Part shown: positions 10,952 to 21,650 of the stretch, piece after piece
Layout of the letters: each line of letters opens with the position of its first letter
How positions within the stretch are numbered: position 1 is the stretch's first letter
NCBI GenBank assembly: GCA_002205965.3
Contig: NADL03000750.1
Span: forward strand, 372,001 to 436,000
Direction of reading: 5' to 3'
Origin: Kappaphycus alvarezii
Lineage: Eukaryota > Rhodophyta > Florideophyceae > Gigartinales > Solieriaceae
DNA length: 64,000 nt
Translations under genes and position numbers: made by a program
The notes under the pieces: model-generated
What the model was told of the DNA's origin: nothing
Databases searched by the model: none
The model's input: the letters and a program-made list of their open reading frames with translations, nothing else

Positions 10952-12014
10952 CGTCGAAGAGCTTCTACGGACACCCACATCTTCCTCACAGGGGAAATTC
11001 TTGGATTCATTAACAGAACTTCTGAACGTCCTGGCTTCCGGAAAAGCTCCTACTGCCCTCGCCCCGTGGATTGCTGGAGCCCCACTCACACCACTTGCGA
11101 AGAAAGACATGACTCCGCGCCCCATTGCAGTGGGAGAGACTTTGCGACGGTTAGTTAGTAGCTGCCTTGCTACTCGGGTCAATGAGAAGGCCTCCACCTA
11201 CTTCCAGCCTCTTCAGGTTGGTATCGCTACAAAGTCAGGAACAGATGCAGTAGTTCACGGTGTTCGACGCATCGTGAACAAGTTCGGTACACGCTCTGAA
11301 TATGCGCTCTTGTCGGTCGACCTGAAGAATGCGTTCAACCTGTGCAGCCGTGCTTCCTTTTTTAAGGCAGTCCGGAACCTCTTTCCCCAGTTGCTCCCTT
11401 GGGTACTGTATTGCTACAACAACGATCCAGCGTTCCTCTGGACGGGATTCGAGACTATACGGAGTGTTGTGGGTACTCAGCAAGGAGACCCGCTCAGCGG
11501 ATTGCTTTTCGCTCTTGTACTCCACCCCATCGCCCTAAAGATCAAAGAGCTATTGTCGGGATCCCCCGACGAGGACACAGGGTTAGACACACTGCTTTTG
11601 GAGCTTTGGTATCACGACGATGGCTACATTGTAGCCAAACACGAGGATATACTCAAGGTAATCGAGGTTCTGTCTTCTCCCGAGGCCAAACGTCGTGGTC
11701 TCCTTCTGGCAGTCTCGAAATACAAAGTATGGTGGCCCATCGCCCCCTCCGCGTCGGTTCAGTCCGCATACCCCTGTGATATGCGGCAGGAATACAGTGC
11801 TGGTACTTCGGTTTTGAACGCGCCAATCGGCTCCCAAACGTCCATGGAGCAATACTTCCTGGACCATGTATACCCTCTTGAGCTTTACTTAACGCTGTCA
11901 TGGAAATCGAGGACGCCCACGCTTCATTCCAACTACTGCGCAACTGCTTTGGGGTTTGCAAAGTGGGATACCTCTTGCGAGTTTGCCGCCATCCTGTACG
12001 CGGAAAGGGGCTGA
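10858..12014 (+). pseudogene. Reverse transcriptase domain of non-LTR element
   Basis: The PGSAPG..SGIRPSNV entry motif is split by a frame change in the C4G5 run at about 10922-10931. The main frame, 11001-12014, carries LSVDLKNAFN (catalytic motif A, about 11313-11340), GTQQGDPLSG (motif B, 11472-11500) and WYHDDGYIV (motif C, about 11607-11633). Motif C is usually YxDD. The x is His here, which keeps both catalytic aspartates. The C-terminal 40 residues of this frame are out of register. The expected EIEDAH...RNCFGVCK segment lies in another frame from about 11888. Confidence 0.88.
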
Positions 12015-13143
12015 ATACTTCGACAGCTTAATCAAGAGGTGCTGCCGCACTTTAGCGGGTGGAATGCTAGACAACTGTATATTCAAGGAGCTGCAACTGC
12101 CCATTAAGGCACTACAGGAGAAGAAGCCGACCTTGGAAATCGGCCTCTCCTCCGCGCGAGATGTCGCCGCCGCTTCGTTTCTTGCGTCCAGCGCCTCGAC
12201 GCAGCAGTTATGCGAGAAGTCTTTGCCGTCCTGTGTTCAAGACCTGACGCAGTACGAGGATGCTACATCCGCCTTTACCACATGGAGCGCCTCTTGTCGA
12301 CCCTCAGAACGAATTCCGTTTAGCAATTTCTGCTCATCCAACCCACCATCGCAGAAGAAGCTAACAGATGCAATTCATATGGCTGCGCAAGAGGCCTTGC
12401 CGCTCGGAAACATCCGCACCCGCGCCTTCCGCGCTAGCATGTCCCTCCCCGGTGCCAAAGGCTGGGTCTACTGTGCACCTTGCCCTGGATTGAGGACGCA
12501 CATCAAGAGCAAAGACTTTTCCGTGTGGTTCCAGTACTTTTGCCAAACCCCCTTATTCGCCCCAGGTACCCCTTGCCCCAAAGCAGGATGCCATGAAATG
12601 CTGGATATCTACGGGGACCCTTGCTACATTGTCGCTTTGGCTGCGAGCGGAATACTCGCCATAACAACCAGGTGACTTTACTGGGGAACGACCTTGCAAG
12701 AGCCGCCCGACGTCCATTCATCGAACCTCGTCTACACTACCAAAACAGGAGGAGGCCAGATATCAGGGCGATGGGAGCCGCCGGTGGCACGGATTACTTC
12801 GACGTAACCTTTGTCAACCCGCTCGCTCCCTCCCACGCAAGAGCCAGGGCTTTCAACCCACTCACAAGCCTCAACGCAGCTCACGCAGAGAAGCAGCGGA
12901 AATACCAAGGGTTCCTTGCTGAGCGCCTGGGAGAAACAGGCTGGTTCCTGTTCCCATCTCAACGCTTGGAGGTTGGCATCGGCGGCGTTCTCCGTCGTCA
13001 AGGAACTCGCGAGAACCGTTGCCACCCGCGCAATGGAACGGTTTTCGAAGGTTAGAGCCATTCTTTTACAGCGGCACTCCGCTTTGACAGTAATCTCCAA
13101 TGCCGCTTGTTTGCTGGCTGGCCTCCCTTCCACCTTCTGGTAG
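11956..13143 (+). pseudogene. C-terminal knuckle and restriction-like endonuclease of non-LTR element
   Basis: The frame from 11956 carries the post-RT thumb region and a Cys-rich segment (CAPCPG, CPKAGCHEM, about 12475-12600). A frame change near 12650 leads to GCERNTRHNNQ, the CCHC-like knuckle. The endonuclease core RRPDI...GGTDYFDVTFVNPL follows (about 12760-12830), whose spaced D and final D/T pattern matches the PD-(D/E)XK fold of R2-type elements. The extreme C-terminus reads best in a third frame to a TAG at 13141-13143. The endonuclease would cut the genomic target to start retrotransposition. Confidence 0.75.
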
Positions 13144-16100
13144 ATTGGAGTGCCATCCACAGCTTTCGACGCATCGTACGGTTTCGCAATTGGCTTGACA
13201 ATGATACGATATCTACGCTCCGGTACAAATTTACTGGATACCAACCCACATATCTACAACAGTAAATTAGCCCCCCACTTACACTTTAAAAAAAGTTGCA
13301 TAAATTCACGCCTTCCAAGGGAGTTGTTACTTGGTAAAATAAGCTCCAGCGCCAAAATAACAGGTCAAAATCCATATTCCGGCCTCAAAATTATGGAAAC
13401 GCGCCCTTTTATTCCCATGTCGTGTCTTTTAATCCACTCTGTACCGACGCTTATCAAATTGTCCCCGCCACACCGCACACTACTATAGCCTTTTTTCAGT
13501 ACGTGCATGATTTAGTGCCCCATCTACTGCCGACACCGTCTTCCGTAACCGTCACGCACCCTATCGACATATTGGAAACAACGACTCATCTATCTGTGTT
13601 ACAAGGGTTGTACCCTTTCTCACCGTCACACATGATTCACCACGGCGCTACTGTCATTATCACTTGGAAACACGTCATGCGCACTAGTTACCGGCACACG
13701 TCGTCACACTGACAACCGCCCCGTATTCTGTTGTGAGCTACACACATGCGCCACTCTTACCACACGTCCCACGCATTATCTCACGTCGCTTTTGATACAC
13801 ACTGCCGACCAATATTGTACGCACCAAACGCACAATCTCTTTCTCCATATCCGCTACGACGCGTCAACCCCTCTTAGAAGGGTTTATCACCCTTGCCGAT
13901 TTACCTTGTACTCACCTCCACCGCTACGCTCTTTCTGACACCTCAATTCCAACATTATCCACATCAACATCACTTGTACGCACTGCGCTATGCGCCGCCG
14001 GTGCCTCCTCACCTCAAAAAAGTCGCAAAAACCTTTATGGTTTTGCCTCACAAGAGTTTCCTCAAATGCAGACAAGTGCTCATTACATCGCAACCTTCCT
14101 CATCCGTCTACCCAGTTTGAGGGCTTTTCGCCATTGGCAACTACCCAGTCGCAGCTCACATTGGAACCAACTATATCCCGATGTAACTTTGGAGGCGCGG
14201 ACGGAAGCACGCCGCTGATGCCCTTTTGGAGCGGCGCCAAATCACCTTTGTTGAAAACGGTCACATCGCATACGGCCGGGAAAGACTCGAGGAATCGGGG
14301 AGGTTACTTAAACACGGTGCTGATAAGTGCGTTCGAGGATTAATGAGGGGATGCGCAGGGAACCCTCCGGAAGTCGTGATGGGACTGGTACGGAAGGTTC
14401 ATGCGCAAATGTCCTTACAGTGGCCGTCGGCGGCTACATCCGTGAACACATGACCGTGAACAAAGAATATGTGCAACCTCTGAAGACATTACCGAAAATC
14501 GCGTACCATGTTCTACAATCCACCTATAGGCCCATTACCGTACTACATGCAATCTAAGGTGAAACTAGGAAGTGTTCGGGCTCGACTACCATCGGCCTCT
14601 ATTCTACGCATAAAAAATTCGATGGTCCAGTTTTGCGATAGGTCAATCCTAAAGAGGAAAGTAAAATACAGGTTTTGTAGGTCTTCTTTTCTGGCTACGA
14701 AGTCCCTTTGGGCAATTGAGAAGCAACCTCTCCGAAACTGTGTCCTAAAAGAATTTTGCTACCCCTCTTACACTTTAAGTACCCTGCAACGAGCAGCTGA
14801 CAACTGTCGTTAAGAGAACTTGGTGGCAGAGCAGGAATAAGTTCTTGGGTCACTAGAATGTGAGCCAATATTCCGGGTTGAAAGGCCGGGCCGTGATCCA
14901 GAGAATGCTAGAATCTTGCGGAGAATGGGTCAAGATTAAAACTGACACAAGAGGTGCGAACCCTGCTAAAACAAACCCTAATCAGTAACAGCAAAAATCA
15001 GCTAGGCTGGAACTATCAGCATCGATATAGTAGCCAAATCACAAAAATCGAATTACTTACAAAAGTTCCGTCAAAAAAGCATAGAGAAGTGCATTTCACG
15101 CCAAGATTATCCCGTCAGAATTGTAGTCCAAGTAGTCCGGACAATATCTCTCATGTTCCTCAAAATGGAGACAGAGATTCAAAAATAACTGGAGCGAATA
15201 GTTGACAACAACGTCCTCAATGTACAATTTATTAGCAGCCTTCTGCCTTTGTATCAAGAAAAACCACTAAAAATACTTCTGTCGGTGTAACTAAATTGGA
15301 AATTGAAGACATATTTCGCTAAGAACATTTATGCAATGATATTCACGTAATATGCGGTTCCGGGCTTTCTTCAATAGTACCTTGAAACTGAAATTCCAGG
15401 CACAGTTCAATAAGCACTGGATTGTTTGCGCCTCAAAATCAAACGAATATGGATAATGATCAAGCAAATATTTACAGAAAGGTGCTACTTTTTCTACAGA
15501 TGAAAGTGTCTAAAGCTGTTCATAGAGTTCGTTCTTGAAACTGTAGCTAGTCTCTGAAAAAAACTATATAACTGAAAAAATCTTAAACAAACTAAGATCA
15601 GAGAGTAACGGTAATCCTCGAGAACAATAGATTTTCTTCGATTGAAATAACATGAAAGTGTTAAAATTTTCATTTACTCAAGCTATTTATCTTTTGTTCA
15701 TTTGTGTATATTGGTTCTTCTTTTATCAGAATCACTGATGATCAAGAGATGTAAACGCTTCTGGTACAACACTTGCATTATTTATGACCATTAACAAGTC
15801 AAATAAGTTCCTGCACATATGAAATTATACGAAAATTTTGACACTATGAGCACATATTAAATACATTAAGATTGGACGCGCATTTAGTAACATAAATCTC
15901 ATTGTGCTCGACAAGCAAGCAATCGATGTGGTGTTGTGATTTTGAAATCTTAGGTTGTGTCGATGATCGGAATGAATCTTATCCATTCCGATCACACATT
16001 CAAGGCTCTTTTCGAATGTCCCCACTTCTTTTCGGTGGAAAGAAAGATATTTTGTTCTTTTCTTCACTTGGTATTTTCCTTTCCTTTCATAAGTGGGTAC

Positions 16101-16606
16101 TGCTGAATGGGTTTAATGCTAGATGAGAGAGTGTTCATCAGAAATTGCGCTAATGTGAGAGTTGATTTCAGTTGTAGTGGAGTTAGACTAAGGGAGCATT
16201 TTTAAATAAAAGAACTTTACGCTTTGATTATTAAAGTAAAACGAGTAAAGCATTTTATTTCAACGAAAAACAGTTTTATATACTAATTAACAAAGTCTAG
16301 CTGTAAGATTATTGATATCGCCCTCGTATGTCTTATAATGTTTTGCACTTTTTTTCGCGGGATACCCATGATTGGTTACTGTCCCGTAATACTGTAATCT
16401 GTAATGTGATTCAATGTCACTGATCCAATTCTCGCTGGATATTTAAATATTATCCGCTTACTGTACTGTAAAGGCCCGCTGCATAATTCTGTTGCAAAGA
16501 AAAGAGGAACAATTACTATACTGATCCTATTGGTGTGAATTTTTTTCTAATTTTTTTAATTATTCAAGAATTTTAAAAATTTTTCAACACTTGATCCTGC
16601 ATCTCC
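13144..16606. other. Long stretch without a recognisable gene
   Basis: A plus-strand frame at 14187-14453 gives a basic peptide (RRGRKHAADALLERR, then GRERLEESGRLL) that looks more protein-like than its neighbours but has no motif I know and no upstream ATG. From about 14820 the sequence turns AT-rich and frames are short. It is strongly AT-rich at 15500-15900 and 16200-16600. Confidence 0.4.
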
Positions 16607-17260
16607 ATGGCCCTGGAAGGATGCTGGCAAACGCTCTACTCAGATGCACTTGACGCCTTCGGTTCCCCATTGCCATCTACCTCCTATTCCCACCCCTCTC
16701 CCAACACCCGCTGCCGCCGCTTTATCCAGCAGGGGCCCTCACTAAGGCTGTCACCGCACTCTGCTCTACCACCTCACCGGCACCGGCTACTCTTCATAAC
16801 AAATCCGTCCTCGCTTCCCTGCTTTTAGGCGCAGATTTTTTTGCCGCCGTCATCTACAGGCCTATAGTTTAGTGTACTACATCTCCTTGTCCAAATTTGC
16901 TTATATTTCCGGTCCTTTCTCGTCCTCTCTGAACTTCGCTTATCATTATCGCGGTCTTCTCCAAATTTACTTCAATTTTATCTAGATATTTTTATACTGT
17001 ATCCATCTTTCTGAATCGGTCCTGAATCAAGTTATTTTTCCCTTTTTGCTTACCTCCTCCTCCAAATTCGCTTTTTTGAGAAAAGGGCGCAAATGCGCTA
17101 CTACAAAAATCCCTTGTAGATTTATTTTACCTATTTCTAATCTATAGAACCTGCCCAGGGAGCCTATTTAAACCCCTTTATTCCGAGTTTTAAACGTTCT
17201 CGATACCATCCCTTTTCCATTTACACACCCGCTCACCCCTTCTCCAGAAATATGACATGA

Positions 17261-17791
17261 AATCGCCCCTCTGTCCCTATCTCCAAACACCGCCCTTCTG
17301 GTCCCATCAATGGCCTTCTTCTCGCCGCCTACGGGCCAACCGATGCCGACGACTATATCCGGCGACAAACAAAGAAGCAAATCATCGAGTTCGTTCGCCG
17401 CCTCTTCATAGAAGAAGAGGCGAGGGAGGCAAGTGAGGATGAGACTGAGAAAGTCGAGGAGGAGAGCGGGGAGTTCTTCGAGGAATGGTTAGCCCCTGAG
17501 CTAGTGTACAAGGTTCAGGAGAAGGATGAGGAGGACGAAGAGGAGGATGGGGAGGAAGAGGAGGAGGATGAGGAGGATGAGCGCACAGGGGGCATGAAAA
17601 GTATTGGACTGGTGGGACCTGGAATGGAGAGTATGGATCAAGTTGTGCCGACGATGGAACCGGATGGAGATATCTTTAGTAGTCTAGATATCTCCCAGGA
17701 GGAAATAGAGAGCTATGAGCCGTTCGCAGATATTTGTGGAGACTATTTAGGCAGCATAGATATTTTAGAGGAGTTGTTAGGATCTTATTGA
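17261..17791 (+). CDS. Acidic protein of the LTR-linked family, copy A
   Basis: An open frame of about 177 residues ends with TGA at 17789-17791. The first 60 residues hold the family signature GPTDADDYIRRQTKK followed by EFVRRLFIEEEA. The middle is almost pure Glu/Asp (about 17510-17585). The C-terminal 65 residues alternate acidic and hydrophobic positions (DGDIFSSLDIS, ADICGDYLGSIDILEELLGS). The ATG kept in copy C (MPFRP) is changed here, so the start is unclear; GTG at 17504 gives only the C-terminal half. I recognise no known family. The acidic/hydrophobic tail resembles acidic activation domains in composition, which is speculation. Confidence 0.65.
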   Translation, partial: NRPSVPISKHRPSGPINGLLLAAYGPTDADDYIRRQTKKQIIEFVRRLFIEEEAREASEDETEKVEEESGEFFEEWLAPELVYKVQEKDEEDEEEDGEEEEEDEEDERTGGMKSIGLVGPGMESMDQVVPTMEPDGDIFSSLDISQEEIESYEPFADICGDYLGSIDILEELLGSY

Positions 17792-17930
17792 GAGAATGGG
17801 AAATAAGAGGACCTCATTGATTGTTAGTTTCTTAAGTATCTTTTGTTTAGAGTATGTCATCCACACAAATTGTTTCTGTGCATTTCCTGGTACCTTCTGT
17901 AGACTCTTTCGGACTTAAGGGGTAGCCAAA

Positions 17931-18249
17931 AGTCTATATAAGCTGAGTAAACTGCTTCCTCATGGGGAAATCAAGCAGTTTGGCAGACAACTTCAAGCAC
18001 AGTCTCAAATAGCTAGGAAGTTGAGGTTCAACTTCAGACCCATGAAGCATTTATTTTACGCTAGTCACTAAGCATAGGTCGTAGACCCTGCCTCTTCCAT
18101 ACTTGCTTGTAGTCCTTTCAACTGTCTTCCCTATCCATTTCTTTTTGTTCCTTCAACTATACCACGGTAGCACGTTTGTCGCTTGCAACACCTCCTTTTT
18201 GAGGTAATTGGTTCTGAGGATCTCTTCCCCTGCCGATTTATCCCTATCA
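17931..18249 (+). promoter_or_regulatory. TATA-containing LTR-like promoter block, copy A
   Basis: TATATAAG at 17935-17942 is followed by AGTAAACTGCTTCC, then by GAAGTTGA at 18017 and TCAACTTC at 18028, which form an 8-bp stem with a 3-base loop. CTATACCACGGTAGCAC, CTTGCAACACC and TTGGTTCTGAGGATCTC follow, ending in CTATCA. The same ordered landmarks occur at about 26911-27224, 38584-38960 (minus), 61330-61665, 62098-62440 (minus) and 63640-63915. It lies directly upstream of the UvrD-like gene and could drive it. Confidence 0.65.
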
Positions 18250-18315
18250 GATCCCTCTATACACCACTTTTATCTCCATGAGCCCTCGCAGGAGTATCCC
18301 CTTCGACCTCTTCGC

Positions 18316-21300
18316 ATGTCAATAGACCCACACACAGACTCCGCATTGTCACGCTTGCGCCACTACCAACGCACAGTACTCAACCGCCGCTCCCGTTTTT
18401 CCTCCGACTCTACTAACGTCCCAGAAATAGACACTGCCAGTGATTTAGCCAGGGTGTTGTTTAACAGACCGGATGAAAAAGACACACAGGATAACACAGG
18501 CGGTGTACCGAGGATGCAAATTCCCATACCGATACCAGCGAAGGTGACGATAGCGACCGTGCTTTTGTCACAGGGAGTTCCCATTCGGGTGCAAGGGAAG
18601 TTGACAGAGTACAATTTCCCAAATTCTTTGAAATTGATGGCCCGGGTGGACTGCGAGAGCGCCGAAAAAGCCCGCGTGCTACAAACGTTTAACAAGATGT
18701 AAGCCGGATGCGCAATTTGGCGATGAAATTCTGGGCAAAATGCCAAGCGGATGGATATATCCAAACGTCCGCGGTCGAATACGCACGATTTAAGAGAGGG
18801 GGACGAGTTTGGGGATGTCGATCAGGTGCAAGGTGAAACAGGGCTGGCAGACTTATCCGTACAAAAGATGACTACATCTGGCGATGAACTTGTTATAGAT
18901 CGGGACGTCGGTAAAGAGTTTGTCCGCATGCGCATACAGCGGGGTCATGGCGCGTTGCCGTGGAGGGAGGGAAATCGTGGGAAAGGACCACGAGTGCCCA
19001 ATTCGAGTCAGGGTGAGTTTTTGGTGCCTTTGTTGCAGTCTTTTATATGCGATGATGGCTTGTCTAGGGAAGATGGTGGATTGCCATGGGCGCGATCGGG
19101 GGTTCTCATGTCGGAGCAAGTCGAGGCCAATTATAAAGACGATGTCGCAATATCGGAAAGAGATATCACAGGAGATAACGGTAGCATTCCTCCATACTGC
19201 GCCTCAATTCTGGATGGGTTGAACGACCTTCAGCGAGAAGCTGTTTTGGCGGGTGCAATGACGGCCTGTCTTGTTTTGGCGGGGCCAGGGTCGGGCAAGA
19301 CCTGCGTATTGACATATCATATTGCCTCTTTGGTACGCAAGCACGGCGTTTCTCCCTCTCGAATTCTCGTCGCAATGTTTACGAACAAGGCAGCAGGGGA
19401 GATGAGGGACCGTGTATCAAAGCTTCTTGGTATGCCGTTTTCATCTGACTGGGCTGACACTGGACCCGTCTCTCTGTCGGGACATTCCATTCCATCGGTG
19501 CCAGAATTTTGCGAAGACACGGCTCACATATTGCCGTTGATACCAATTTTGACATTTGCGATGCCTCCGATTCGAGGCAGGTGGTGTCCAGAATATTGCG
19601 CAACATGAAGGGAGGCACTCAGGACTCAAGAACTAAAGCCATGACTGCTTCTGCTGTGTCAAAGCTCAAAAACGATCGTCAGGGAGCTGAGGATTCAGTA
19701 CGGAATAAGTGGACTGAATACTATTACAATCACATTGTGGAGTTTCGCAACGCCTACGATAAAGAGCTGCGATCGCGGAACAAGCTGGACTTTGATGATA
19801 TGTTAGTAGAAACCAGAAGACTATTGAACGAGATTCCAGCAGTTCGCCGGGAATTGCAGGATAAGTTTGCGCATGTTCTTGTTGACGAGTAGCAGGATAC
19901 GAATCATGTTCAATTTGACCTTGTCACATTATTCTCTGGAAAAATCAGAACTTGTTTGTCGCAGGAGACGCAGACCAATCCATTTACAAGTTCCGAGGGG
20001 CTGATAGTGGAAACCTGGATAGATTCCGAACAACATTTCCAAAGGCAAAAACGGTAGCATTGGAACTGAACTATCGTTCCTCAGTAGCTATAGTCGGAGC
20101 AGCCCAAGCAGTGATTCAAGGGGATGCAGTGAGACCCGATAAGAAATGGCAACATTGAACTCCTTTGGGAACAAAGTTGTCATTCGGGAGACACAATCTG
20201 ATAGGCGTGAGGCAGAGTTTGACGTATCCAGAATGACTCAAATGCTCGAGGAAGGGACCGTCAAATCGTATTTAGAAATCGCAATTTTGTACAGGACTAA
20301 TGCCCAGTCAAGACTCATTGAGAAAGCCTGTGTGAAGCTCGGCATTCCATACCGACTACTCTCAGGAGCAAAGTTCTACAATCGTCAAGAGATTCGGGAT
20401 CTGGTAGCTTACCTGAAAATTTTGGCAAACCCCAACGACAACGACTCCTTTCGCAGAGTCGTGAATGTCCCTCCCGAGGCATCGGTCAGCGAGCAATGGA
20501 GGAGCAGGAGAATTATTCCACTGAAAGGAATGATCGATACCAAGATGGGTTGAGGATGTTGACTACTACATACAGGAGCGGATCTCATGAGGATTGCAAT
20601 GTGGCACTGAAGCAGAATGCGATGGAAAAGCTATGTGAGTTTCAAGACTTGTTATCAAAAATGAAACGCGCGACAGAGCTTTACTGCGAGGATGTTGACG
20701 ATCAAGAACCGGCAGATGACGCCGAGGATTCGAAAGTCCAAGAGGTCGTTAGCTCTTTATTAACTGATATTCTGAGGCTAACAAAATACCGGGACTACTT
20801 GACCAAACGGGACAGCTCGGGCATTGACAACGGTCCAAGCGAAAAAACGCAAGAGCGTCAGGCGAACGTGAATGAGCTTATTTCAGCGGCATCTCTGCAC
20901 ACATCTCTTACCAGATACTTGGAAAGCGCGACTTTGATGGAGCGAAGCACAACGGAAAGTGACGGCAGCAACACAAAGATGCAGCCGAAAGACTCAATCT
21001 CGCTGATGACCCTTCACGGTGGCAAAGGGCTAGAGTTTGAAGCCTTCTTCATCATCGGGGGGGAAGATAGTATCATTCCCATCAGTAAAGAGAATCGGGA
21101 CATCAACGAGGAAAGACGGCTACGAGGAAAGGCGGCTTCTTTACGTCGAAATGACGCGAGCAAAGGAGCACCTGACGGTTACATCGCGTCCCAACAAGGT
21201 AACTGCATCCCGCGGAGAATGCAAAGTACGGAAGACGTCCGGGCCGTCGCGCATTCTCAATGACATTCCAGACAAATTTGTGACACGGGTAGAAGCTTCC

Positions 21301-21408
21301 AAGTCGAAGTTGGAGCGTCTAGCACGTCAAAAGAGTGGCGAAAGTGCGACAGCCTCTATGGCGACCGGTAAGAGTGGCAAAGGCAGGGCCAAAAGGATGG
21401 CAACATGA
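18316..21408 (+). pseudogene. UvrD/PcrA (SRS2-like) superfamily 1 DNA helicase, broken
   Basis: UvrD-type helicases unwind DNA 3' to 5' in repair and in clearing recombination intermediates. The Q motif (LNDLQREAV), Walker A GPGSGKT (19282-19302), FTNKAAGEMRDRV (about 19378), GDADQSIYKFRGA (about 19964), LELNYRSS (about 20060), LYRTNAQSRL (about 20290), TLHGGKGLE (about 21008) and LLYVEMTRAK (about 21136-21165) all appear in order. Lesions are stops at 18700 and 18724, frame changes near 19470, 19935, 20155 and 20474, a TAG at 19890-19892 inside the DExQD Walker B box, and a 16-bp tandem duplication (21107-21138) at motif VI. The N-terminal 300 residues are unrecognised and may be an organelle-targeting or regulatory extension. 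The start is inferred. Confidence 0.88.
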
Positions 21409-21650
21409 TCGTCGTAATAGAACGTGCACGTGACAATATTGGAATTAGGATTGCGTGTTTACGGCTAGCACATGTGTGAAACAGTGGTCATGGAGTATAA
21501 GTTTGTTTAGGGGGTGACGAACATGGGGCATGCCTGTTGAAAAGTGTAAATTTTTGCTGAGGACTGTAGAGGCAAAGGTAGAGTTTCTAGTTCCGTCGTT
21601 GGGTTAAGAGGCGAGAGAAGGGGTATGCATAAAGTAGTCGGAAGGAAGGG
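21409..21650. other. Short intergenic region between convergent genes
   Basis: The helicase pseudogene and the RBM42-like gene converge here. I see no clear terminator or polyadenylation signal. Confidence 0.4.

Larger units (their letters stand above)
9722..13143 (+). mobile_element. Non-LTR retrotransposon with RT and restriction-like endonuclease
   Basis: The order is N-terminal zinc fingers, reverse transcriptase, cysteine/histidine knuckle, then a PD-(D/E)XK-type endonuclease region. This matches the early-branching R2/NeSL/CRE-like non-LTR elements, which nick a target site and prime reverse transcription there. No LTRs flank it. The reading must change frame at least six times (near 10857, 10925, 11888, 12000, 12650 and 12960), mostly by a net loss of one base. 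Parts of the same family recur at 23517-24283 and 38315-38580. The clade assignment is inferred from domain order. Confidence 0.82.
16980..18249 (+). mobile_element. Acidic-ORF / LTR-like unit, copy A
   Basis: This is the clearest plus-strand copy of a unit of about 1.3 kb found at least five times. It has a 5' AT-rich region (GATATTTTTATACTGTAT near 16985, CTCCAAATTCGC near 17072), an acidic open frame (to 17791) and a block of about 430 bases with TATATAAG at 17935. A conserved hairpin follows at 18017-18035, and the end is CTATCA at 18244-18249. The terminal CA, the TATA box and the match to the gypsy LTR ending at 27224 support an LTR origin. No primer-binding site follows CTATCA, so this is a solo LTR or a promoter fragment. 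The left edge is uncertain. Confidence 0.7.

Noticed and set aside
13422-13712. A 96-codon ORF behind the non-LTR element
   Set aside because: Composition is rich in Thr, His and Pro with no motif, and neighbouring frames are equally open.
18316-21408. Bacterial contamination or a bacterial operon because of the UvrD-type gene
   Set aside because: It is flanked on both sides by eukaryotic LTR sequence and an RBM42-like gene, and plants and algae carry SRS2-like UvrD helicases.
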